Translations under genes and position numbers: made by a program
Part shown: piece after piece, positions 1 to 4,740 of the stretch
Layout of the letters: every line of letters starts with the position of its first letter
Position numbering within the stretch: position 1 is the first letter of the stretch
Source: Pseudomonadota bacterium
GTDB lineage: Bacteria > Myxococcota > Myxococcia > Myxococcales > Myxococcaceae
Length of the DNA: 9,226 bases
Direction of reading: 5' to 3'
Assembly (NCBI GenBank): GCA_023424585.1
Contig: JAFADT010000669.1
Span: 1-9,226, forward strand
The notes under the pieces: generated by a model
What the model was told of the DNA's origin: nothing
The model's database searches: none
The model's input: the letters and a program-made list of their open reading frames with translations, nothing else

Positions 1-71
1 CGCGCTACGAGAAGCGCGCCGCCAACTACCTCGCGATGGTCCAAATCGCCTCCATCCGCCTCTGGCTCTGA
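1..71 (+). CDS. IS5-family transposase, C-terminal end (partial, 5' end outside window)
   Basis: The frame that begins at base 3 reads RYEKRAANYLAMV followed by QIASIRLWL and a TGA stop at 69-71. A basic 'RYEKRA.NYLAM/L' stretch followed by a short hydrophobic tail that stops within about ten residues is typical of the C-terminus of DDE transposases of the IS5 family (IS427/IS1031-like subgroups). Only 22 residues are visible, so the catalytic DDE residues and the overall length cannot be checked, and whether the element is intact is unknown. The short distance from the stop to the likely element end fits these compact insertion sequences. The family is inferred from remembered family C-termini; the reading frame and stop are seen directly. 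Confidence 0.7.
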   Translation, partial: RYEKRAANYLAMVQIASIRLWL

Positions 72-90
72 TTTGCGGACACGGCCTAGC
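1..90 (+). mobile_element. Right end of an IS5-type insertion sequence (approximate boundary)
   Basis: Directly after the transposase stop comes TTTGCGGACACGGCCTAG (72-89). In IS427-like elements the terminal inverted repeat lies immediately after the transposase stop and commonly contains a TTTGCGGACA-like core, so the element probably ends at about 85-90. The other terminus is outside the window, so neither the inverted repeat nor the target duplication can be confirmed. The TA within CTAG (86-89) would suit the short TA-containing target sites of this group. About 30 bases separate this boundary from the stop codon of the neighbouring convergent gene, so the insertion does not visibly break that gene. 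Confidence 0.5.
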
Positions 91-118
91 CGCCCTCCAG
101 GCCCCCGGATACGCGCTT

Positions 119-607
119 TCACCCCGAGCGACGGAAGCGCCCCCGGAAGTGCTGGTCCAGGTACACCTCCGCGCGCGCCAGCGCCTCGCGCGCCTCGGCG
201 GACAGCTCCAATGAAGCCGCGGCCACCCGCGCCTGGCGCATCGCGGAGCCCCTTCCACCTTCAGCGGAACCCACACCTGCCACCACCGCGTCCACCTTCG
301 CGTGCGCGGCGTCCACCACGCCCTTCGCCTCCTCCAGGGACACCTCTCCCTCCGCCAGCGCGTTGAACAACTGGCAGCGGTAGCGGCGGCAGGCGTCCGG
401 GCGCTCCGCGTAGGCCGTGCAGCACAGGCCCTCCAGGGCGGCGCAGCGCTGGGGCAGCACCACCGCGCCGTCTTCCTTCACCGTCAGCGACAGGCCGCGC
501 TGGCGCAAGGCCTCCGCCTCGGCGGGCCGCAGCGGCACCTGCGTGAAGAGGGTGCCGTCGCAGCACATGCCGCAGTGGAGACAGAGGCTGGACAGGGCGG
601 AGGACAT
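119..607 (-). CDS. YkgJ-family cysteine cluster protein
   Basis: This is a 162-residue protein with the cysteine pattern of the YkgJ/UPF0153 family, described as putative zinc- or iron-chelating proteins of unknown biochemical role. Visible ligands are C9-x2-C12-x2-C15-C16 at the N-terminus, then C55, C62, C63, C73 and C78, the last two inside the typical 'ERPDACRRYRC' segment. The residues after about 85 are an alanine-rich, charged, helical-looking extension without motifs. There is no signal peptide or membrane segment, so it is probably cytoplasmic. The ATG at 607 is the first plausible start, placed nine residues before the first cysteine, but no good Shine-Dalgarno precedes it; a GC-rich self-complementary stretch (622-636) lies in its leader. 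It converges on the insertion-sequence end at its 3' side and appears monocistronic. Family assignment is secure; function is not known. Confidence 0.85.
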   Translation of the reverse strand: MSSALSSLCLHCGMCCDGTLFTQVPLRPAEAEALRQRGLSLTVKEDGAVVLPQRCAALEGLCCTAYAERPDACRRYRCQLFNALAEGEVSLEEAKGVVDAAHAKVDAVVAGVGSAEGGRGSAMRQARVAAASLELSAEAREALARAEVYLDQHFRGRFRRSG

Positions 608-685
608 GCCGTGCGGGATAACGCCCCGCGCGGGCGCGAGTCATCCCCCAACGCGCGCGCCCCCACCTCCGCCCCCGGAGGCAAG

Positions 686-715
686 GCATGTCTCACCAGT
701 CGACATGCGACATGC
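686..715. repeat. GACATGC cluster: one inverted and two tandem copies
   Basis: GCATGTC (686-692) is followed after nine bases by its reverse complement GACATGC (702-708), which is immediately repeated in tandem (709-715). Further GACATGC copies lie at 603-609, across the YkgJ start codon, and at 8388-8394, upstream of the dehydrogenase gene. The inverted pair could be a regulator-binding site and the tandem copy a second half-site. No regulator is known to me for this sequence, so function is inference only. Confidence 0.4.
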
Positions 716-940
716 TCCGCGTGTGCCATGTGTCAGAGTCGCCCTGTTTTCGTGGGTTGCGCACGACCCGAGGGCGGGACACGCCTGCACCTGTCTCCGA
801 AGGCCATGCGCCTGTCCGTGGAGGAAGAACCCCGGCTCATGAAAAACCAATTCAAGACAGTCCGATCCGCGGCCGAGGTCACCGCCCAAAGGTCTCAGTG
901 CAGGCGGAGTGAATGATCTCCACTCTGTGGGAATCCGAGT

Positions 941-965
941 TCCCCGGGTCACGCGTAACCGGGGA
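941..965. promoter_or_regulatory. Imperfect 25-base palindrome upstream of the PilZ gene
   Basis: TCCCCGG (941-947) and CCGGGGA (959-965) are exact reverse complements and flank an 11-base centre that itself contains the palindrome ACGCGT (951-956). The element lies about 25 bases upstream of the -10-like TAGAAT at 989, where an activator or a repressor could contact RNA polymerase. A two-fold symmetric protein-binding site is the simplest reading; a transcribed hairpin is less likely because it lies upstream of the inferred transcription start. Confidence 0.4.
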
Positions 966-988
966 CAACACTGTTTCTTCGGACGTCG

Positions 989-994
989 TAGAAT
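989..994 (+). promoter_or_regulatory. Probable -10 element for the PilZ gene
   Basis: TAGAAT differs from the sigma-70 -10 consensus TATAAT at one position. It would start transcription near base 1001 and give a leader of about 23 bases that contains the ribosome-binding site. No good -35 hexamer sits 16-18 bases upstream (966-971 reads CAACAC), which would fit an activator-dependent promoter using the palindrome at 941-965. Confidence 0.4.
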
Positions 995-1012
995 CATGCC
1001 CCGCAATACTTC

Positions 1013-1018
1013 AGGGAG
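1013..1018 (+). promoter_or_regulatory. Ribosome-binding site that decides the PilZ gene start
   Basis: AGGGAG ends five bases before the ATG at 1024. The same frame stays open upstream to an ATG at 913, but that codon has no comparable site and the intervening 37 residues look like untranslated leader. This site therefore supports 1024 as the true start. Confidence 0.75.
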
Positions 1019-1023
1019 CCCCC

Positions 1024-3066
1024 ATGCACACCGACACTCACGACGTGCTCGCTGGCCGTGAATCCCTCCTCGGCTACCGGGTGGGAACGGCGCTCAGCGC
1101 GGCGGCCTCTTTCGGCGCGGACTTCTCCTCCGGGCACCTGGTGCAGCTGTCCCTGGAGCACCTGACGCTCCACCTGGAGTCGCGCGCGGTGCCCCGCAAG
1201 GGCCAGGCCGCGTCCGTGGTGGTGGGGCAGGGCGAGCGCTGGGCCACCGCGCTGGACGCGGAGGTGATTGGCGTCAACGCGATGCGCCCGGAGGTGAGCC
1301 TGCGCTTCGTCGCGCCGCCGCTGGACGCGGGCCGCCGCATCGTGGGGCTCCTGGAGTCGCTGCGCGACAACGGCCTGCTGCTCACGCCGGAGACGCGGCC
1401 CGTGTGGCGCGAGCAGATTGAGCGCGCGGACCGCGTGGCGCGCATCTGTGAAGCGCTCGCCGCCCGCCAGGCCCGCGGCGTCCTGCGCTCGCGCGACGGC
1501 CACGCCGGGGTGGAGGTCACCTGCGCCTTCTTCGAGCCGCTCCAGGACGTGTTCGGCTGGCAGCTGCACGGCGCGCTCCCCCCGGGCCCCCTCACCCTGG
1601 AGGCGTTCGGCTACTCCAGCGTGGTGCACTTCCAGGCGGACGCCGCGCGCGTGGAGGGCGGCCTGCTGTTGATGCCGGCGCCCACGTCGCTCGTGCGCTT
1701 CCGCCACCGCTGGCTGCGCCGCACCCAGGCCAGCGCGTCCTGCACGCTGGAGTTCGACCACCCGCTCTGGCCCCAGGTGCACGTGCGCCGCGGCCTGCTG
1801 GATGTCTCCTATGAAGGCCTGTCCTTCCTCACCGAGCCCGGCGAGGACCTGATGTACCCGGGCCTGCGCCTGCCGGTGCTGGAGGTCGCGCTGGACGGCC
1901 ACGCGCCGGTGCGCCTGCGCGCGGAGGTGCGCAACATCTCCAGCACGCCCCATGGCCGCCGCTGCGGCGTGAGCGTCCGGCCCCTGGACGCCGACGGGGC
2001 CCGCGCGTGGCGCGCGCTGGTGGAGGCCCAGGCCCACCCCACCACGAAGGTGGAGGGCGACTGGAACGACGCGACGTGGAAGCTCTTCGAGCGCTCCGGC
2101 TACTTCCGCCTCCCGGGCAAGGAGCCGGAGAAGTTCACCAGCCTGCGCGACCAGTTCTCCCGCACGCAGGACAAGCTCCAGGAGGCGCCGCTCCTGGGCT
2201 ACCGCGTGGTGCGCCCCGCGGAGGAGGGTATGGAGGCCACGCTGTCCGTGCTCAAGCCCTACGCGGGCAGCTGGATGGCGCACCAGCTGGCGCGGCACCA
2301 GCCCGCGGGCAGCCGCTCCACCGCGCGCGAGGCGCTGCGCGACATCTACCTGCGCGGCTACGAGCCCACCCAGGCCGACCCCGAGGTGAAGTGGTTCTTC
2401 GCCTACTGCGAGGCCAACGTGCGCTGGGTGCGCTACACGAAGTTCGACTTCGCCACCTGGTACGCGCACACCGGCCAGACGTGCCTCGTGCCCTTCCGCC
2501 TCATGGAGGGCGAGGTGGACAGCGCGTGGACGAAGCCCGCGAGCATCGCGGTGGGGGCGCCCACGCAGGAGGAGCGCGCGAGCTTCTTCGCCCGCGTCGC
2601 GCACACCCGCCCGGAGGCCTACCGCGAGGCGCTGGACCTGGTGCCGGAGCGCTTCGACCTGGAGACCACGCGCACCGGCTGGGGCGACGCGGGCCTGTCC
2701 CGCGAGCGCGAGCTGGTGGTGGCCCGCCACCAGGGCCGCGCCGTGGCCTTCGCGGTGTTCGAGTCCGCGCAGCCGGGCCTCAACCTCTTCAACGTGCTGG
2801 ATGGCGTGCGCCTGGTGCCGCTGGAGGACGACGCGCGGCCGGAGGTGCAGGACGCGTTCGTGGCGCTCCTGGGCCACGCGGCGGAGTGGTACCGCGCGCG
2901 CGACCGCAAGGTGTTCGTCCACTACGTGGAGGCGGCCTGCGTGGAGTACGCGGAGCGCGTGTCCCTGGCGGACCTGGGCGAGGGCAAGCTGTGGGTGATG
3001 TCCGCCCGCCTGCTGCCGGAGTTCCTGGAGCACCTCTGCGAGTCCACCACGCCGCGCGCGGCGTAG
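1024..3066 (+). CDS. PilZ-domain protein with C-terminal acyltransferase-like region
   Basis: This 680-residue protein appears to have four parts. Residues 1-125 look like a degenerate PilZ-type barrel without the signature residues. Residues 140-228 resemble the YcgR/PilZN-type domain that often precedes PilZ. Residues 225-345 form a PilZ domain with both cyclic-di-GMP-binding motifs: overlapping RxxxR pairs (R225/R229 and R229/R233) and D260-V-S-Y-E-G265, matching [D/N]xSxxG. Residues 360-670 begin with a 'GYFRLPGK' segment, contain a conserved-looking aromatic stretch near 457-475, and include a strand pair at 563-579 followed by 'NVLDG' (590-594), suggesting a GNAT-type N-acyltransferase fold. 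No signal peptide or membrane segment is visible. The PilZ call is firm; the acyltransferase call is from overall pattern and moderate at best. The start is fixed by the AGGGAG site at 1013-1018. The gene stands alone, ends in a hairpin and converges with the NYN gene. A plausible role is a cytoplasmic effector whose C-terminal activity is gated by cyclic di-GMP, but the target cannot be deduced. Confidence 0.8.
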   Translation: MHTDTHDVLAGRESLLGYRVGTALSAAASFGADFSSGHLVQLSLEHLTLHLESRAVPRKGQAASVVVGQGERWATALDAEVIGVNAMRPEVSLRFVAPPLDAGRRIVGLLESLRDNGLLLTPETRPVWREQIERADRVARICEALAARQARGVLRSRDGHAGVEVTCAFFEPLQDVFGWQLHGALPPGPLTLEAFGYSSVVHFQADAARVEGGLLLMPAPTSLVRFRHRWLRRTQASASCTLEFDHPLWPQVHVRRGLLDVSYEGLSFLTEPGEDLMYPGLRLPVLEVALDGHAPVRLRAEVRNISSTPHGRRCGVSVRPLDADGARAWRALVEAQAHPTTKVEGDWNDATWKLFERSGYFRLPGKEPEKFTSLRDQFSRTQDKLQEAPLLGYRVVRPAEEGMEATLSVLKPYAGSWMAHQLARHQPAGSRSTAREALRDIYLRGYEPTQADPEVKWFFAYCEANVRWVRYTKFDFATWYAHTGQTCLVPFRLMEGEVDSAWTKPASIAVGAPTQEERASFFARVAHTRPEAYREALDLVPERFDLETTRTGWGDAGLSRERELVVARHQGRAVAFAVFESAQPGLNLFNVLDGVRLVPLEDDARPEVQDAFVALLGHAAEWYRARDRKVFVHYVEAACVEYAERVSLADLGEGKLWVMSARLLPEFLEHLCESTTPRAA

Positions 3067-3075
3067 CGGGCCTGC

Positions 3076-3103
3076 GTGGGCCGGAGGCCCACCTCCGGCC
3101 CGC
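3076..3103. terminator. Hairpin between convergent genes, probable two-way terminator
   Basis: GGGCCGGAGG (3078-3087) and CCTCCGGCCC (3092-3101) form a perfect 10-bp stem with a four-base loop CCCA; a G:U and a G:C pair can extend it to 3076-3103. It fills the 54-base gap between the stop of the PilZ gene (3066) and the stop of the NYN gene (3121). There is no T-tract on either side, so it is a GC-rich stem of the kind seen at gene ends in high-GC genomes, not a canonical intrinsic terminator. Confidence 0.7.
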
Positions 3104-3120
3104 CGCCTCGGCGTGAGGGA

Positions 3121-4104
3121 CTACAGCCCCTCGTCCTCCGGGTCCGGATAGGACTCCAGCTCCTCTTCCTCCTCCTCCACCACCGGGGCGGGCGCCTTGC
3201 CGTGGCGCCCCTTGCCGCCCTTGCCCTCGTGCGCGGGAGCGCCGAAGTCCGAGTCCGGGCTCACGATGTAGCCCTGGCGCCCCTGCTGGATGCGGCGCAG
3301 GAGGCCCTCCTGCTCCAGCGCCTCCAGGAGCCGCGCGAAGGTGGAGAAGCCGTGGTCGCGCTCGTCGAAGTCGGGCTCCTTGCGGACGATGGTCTCCTTG
3401 ATGAGCGACGGGTTGAGCGGGCCGGTCGCGCGGCGCAGCAGGCTCTGCACCACCTCGCGCGCGACGGCGGGCACCTCCGCCCTGGGCTTGCCGCCCTTGC
3501 CCTCGGCCTTGGACTCGGCCTTGGCGTCGTGGCCCTTGTCGTGGCCCTTCCCGCCCCGCTTGCCGCCCTTGCCCTCGTCGCCCTTGGCGCCCCGGCCGCC
3601 GTGGTCCTTGTCCTTGTGCGAGGACTCGCCCCGGTGCTTGGGCTTCATGTAGATGAACTGGTCGCACGCCCGCACGAACATCTGGGAGCTGGCCTCACGC
3701 ACGGCCAGGCCGATGACGGTGCGGCCGTTCTCACGCAGCTTGTACGCCAGGGGGCAGAAGTCGCTGTCGCCGGAGGCGATGACGAAGGTGTCGATCTGCT
3801 CGCGCGCGTAGCACAGCTCCAGCGCGTCGATGACCAGGCGCATGTCCGCGCTGTTCTTGCCGGCGCGGGTGGAGGGGGGCACGTCCACCAGCTCCACGCC
3901 CACGTCGTGCAGGCGCTGCTTCGCGTCCTCGAAGCGCGACCAGTTGCAGTAGGCGCGGCGGAACACGACCTTGCCCTGCTCCAGGAGCTGGTCCAGGGCG
4001 GGCTGCAGGTCGAAGTTGTTGGCGCTGATGCCGGTGTTGGTGACCAGGTTCTCGAAGTCGATGAAGAGGGCGATGCGGTGCTGCTCGTCGGTACGTCCAG
4101 CCAA
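3121..4104 (-). CDS. NYN-domain protein with OST-HTH/LOTUS domain (putative RNA-processing protein)
   Basis: The 327-residue protein starts with a NYN (PIN-like, LabA/DUF88-type) domain at about residues 9-153. Its predicted metal-binding acidic residues are visible: D16 in 'IDFEN' with N19, D87 after 'GKNSA', and D113/D115 in 'ASGDSDF'. A Lys/Gly/His-rich linker (154-209) follows, then an OST-HTH/LOTUS winged-helix-like domain (212-284), another GKGGK patch (294-299) and an acidic tail with six glutamates (310-315). NYN proteins are known or predicted ribonucleases and OST-HTH domains bind RNA, so an RNA-cleaving or RNA-binding cytoplasmic role is a sound inference; the substrate is unknown. 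The chosen start is TTG at 4104, because GAGG at 4110-4113 sits five bases upstream and the protein then begins MAGRTDEQ just before the domain. The open frame extends to 4371, but that extension crosses the divergent promoter region and overlaps the neighbouring gene. Confidence 0.85.
   Translation of the reverse strand: MAGRTDEQHRIALFIDFENLVTNTGISANNFDLQPALDQLLEQGKVVFRRAYCNWSRFEDAKQRLHDVGVELVDVPPSTRAGKNSADMRLVIDALELCYAREQIDTFVIASGDSDFCPLAYKLRENGRTVIGLAVREASSQMFVRACDQFIYMKPKHRGESSHKDKDHGGRGAKGDEGKGGKRGGKGHDKGHDAKAESKAEGKGGKPRAEVPAVAREVVQSLLRRATGPLNPSLIKETIVRKEPDFDERDHGFSTFARLLEALEQEGLLRRIQQGRQGYIVSPDSDFGAPAHEGKGGKGRHGKAPAPVVEEEEEELESYPDPEDEGL
3211..3577 (-). repeat. Three in-frame copies of a 19-base repeat in the NYN gene
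   Basis: CTTGCCGCCCTTGCCCTCG (+ strand) occurs at 3211-3229, 3487-3505 and 3559-3577. The spacings are 276 and 72 bases, both multiples of three, so every copy encodes EGKGGK in the protein: two in the basic linker and one near the C-terminus. The identity at DNA level points to recent duplication or gene conversion within low-complexity sequence, not to independent amino-acid convergence. Confidence 0.8.
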
Positions 4105-4151
4105 AGGTGCCTCGTATTCGTTTGCGAGCGGTCCTTGGCTCGCGTGCGCTG

Positions 4152-4229
4152 CGCCCACCCTACTGTGGGGACGCTGCCGCGCGCACGGCCCGTGTTCCGC
4201 CGCTGAACATTCAGTGCCGCCCACCCTAC
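4152..4229. repeat. 12-base direct repeats in a divergent promoter region
   Basis: CGCCCACCCTAC occurs at 4152-4163 and again at 4218-4229, exactly 66 bases apart, which is close to six or six and a half DNA turns. Both copies lie in the 174-base region between the NYN start (4104, leftward) and the exported-protein start (4279, rightward). Read leftward each copy contains TAGGGT, a TAnnnT sequence that could act as a -10 element, but neither has a good -35. Paired binding sites for a regulator or duplicated promoters are both possible. A short palindrome, CTGAA-CA-TTCAG (4203-4214), lies between the copies. Confidence 0.55.
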
Positions 4230-4243
4230 GTTGGAACAGACCC

Positions 4244-4277
4244 CGGGGGCAGCGCCCCCGTGACACGGAGGTGTCAC
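4244..4277 (+). promoter_or_regulatory. Two adjacent leader hairpins, the second with the Shine-Dalgarno core in its loop
   Basis: CGGGGGC (4244-4250) pairs with GCCCCCG (4254-4260) around the loop AGC. Immediately after it, GTGACAC (4260-4266) pairs with GTGTCAC (4271-4277) around the loop GGAG (4267-4270). The base at 4260 can belong to either stem. The GGAGG used to start the exported protein is thus split between loop and stem, two bases before the ATG at 4279. Both stems are perfect. An RNA element that controls ribosome access is a reasonable inference; a DNA operator made of the second palindrome is the alternative. Confidence 0.55.
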
Positions 4278-4278
4278 C

Positions 4279-4740
4279 ATGATGCACGGATTCCGCAGAC
4301 AATGGCGAACCATGGTGTGGGCCGCGCCGACGCTCGGCCTCTTGTTGGGCGCCGGCCCCGCCCTGGCGCACGAGCCCCAGATCGGCAGGGCCGCCGACGG
4401 CCCCGCCGACGCGTCATCGTACACGGAGCCGGCCAGCACCAGCCCCTCGAACGTGGTGGGCACCGTGCCCACCACCTCGCCGGAGCTCATCTCCCCCGGC
4501 CAGTCCGTGCGGCAGCTCACGCCGGACCCGGACCGGATGCGCCAGGTCAGCGGGCCGGTGGTGAAGCGGTCCGGGATGACGCTGTACGTCCGCGACGTGA
4601 GCGGGCCGGTGGTGCCGCTGGACCTGAGCGCCCTGACCATCCACAAGCAGCCGGAGAAGGGGCAGCAGGTCCTGGCCCTCTACCAGGTGGAGAAGACGGA
4701 CAACGTGGCCCTGTCCCTCCAGGGGGAGAAGCGGGACTAG
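4279..4740 (+). CDS. Small exported protein of unknown function, possible OB-fold
   Basis: This is a 153-residue protein with a clear Sec signal peptide: basic residues R6, R7 and R10, a hydrophobic core at 12-26, and a cleavage site after PALA (A30). No lipobox cysteine is present, so the mature product should be periplasmic or secreted and soluble. Residues 31-85 are Ser/Thr/Pro-rich and probably disordered. Residues 88-150 look like a small beta barrel, with VSGPVV repeated 17 residues apart (about 91-96 and 108-113), 'GMTLYVRDV' between them and 'KGQQVLALYQV' after. This pattern suggests an OB-fold-like domain, but I recognise no named family. A second ATG follows directly at 4282; the GGAGG at 4267-4271 suits the first at seven bases. 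The stop overlaps that of the convergent substrate-binding protein gene. Function is unknown. Confidence 0.75.
   Translation: MMHGFRRQWRTMVWAAPTLGLLLGAGPALAHEPQIGRAADGPADASSYTEPASTSPSNVVGTVPTTSPELISPGQSVRQLTPDPDRMRQVSGPVVKRSGMTLYVRDVSGPVVPLDLSALTIHKQPEKGQQVLALYQVEKTDNVALSLQGEKRD
4453..4475. repeat. 23-base perfect palindrome inside the exported-protein gene
   Basis: GTGGTGGGCAC (4453-4463) and GTGCCCACCAC (4465-4475) are exact reverse complements around a single central C. It encodes the 'VVGTVPTT' stretch in the predicted disordered region. It could be a protein-binding site or an mRNA hairpin with almost no loop; chance is possible because both arms use GC-ending Val, Gly, Pro and Thr codons. 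Confidence 0.5.
4549..4614 (+). repeat. 15-base direct repeat encoding duplicated SGPVV motif
   Basis: AGCGGGCCGGTGGTG occurs at 4549-4563 and 4600-4614, 51 bases (17 codons) apart and in frame. It encodes SGPVV twice in the exported protein, probably two beta strands of a small internal duplication. Confidence 0.7.

Larger units (their letters stand above)
608..1023. other. Non-coding region between divergent genes (416 bases)
   Basis: No convincing gene is found here. Open frames occur on both strands but have no supporting ribosome-binding sites and read as arginine/proline-rich noise. The stretch from 840 to 870 is locally less GC-rich. Recognisable elements are the GACATGC repeats (686-715), a 25-base imperfect palindrome (941-965) and a -10-like TAGAAT (989-994) ahead of the PilZ gene. 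The region must also contain the promoter for the leftward YkgJ gene, which I could not place. Confidence 0.6.

Noticed and set aside
688..912. 74-residue open frame on the + strand upstream of the PilZ gene
   Set aside because: No Shine-Dalgarno, Arg/Pro/His-rich composition typical of a chance frame in GC-rich DNA, and no domain.
641..1006. 121-residue open frame on the - strand in the same non-coding region
   Set aside because: It ends in a glycine run read from a C-rich stretch, overlaps the promoter elements and shows no coding character.
913..1023. In-frame extension of the PilZ gene to an ATG at 913
   Set aside because: No ribosome-binding site, the sequence contains the promoter-like TAGAAT and the palindrome, and AGGGAG at 1013-1018 clearly serves the ATG at 1024.
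994..3033. 679-residue open frame antisense to the PilZ gene
   Set aside because: It is the His/Arg/Ala-rich mirror of a strongly GC3-biased gene; the + strand frame has recognisable PilZ motifs and a ribosome-binding site.
2007..3116. 369-residue open frame overlapping the PilZ gene in another frame
   Set aside because: Gly/Ala/Arg/Pro-rich shadow with no motifs; stop-codon scarcity in GC-rich DNA explains its length.
3290..4206. Leucine/valine-rich open frames antisense to the NYN gene
   Set aside because: They are mirrors of the minus-strand gene; the NYN and OST-HTH motifs fix the true strand.
4203..4214. CTGAACATTCAG as a LexA (SOS) operator
   Set aside because: The half-sites resemble a myxobacterial SOS box as I remember it, but the two-base centre is too short for the expected spacing.
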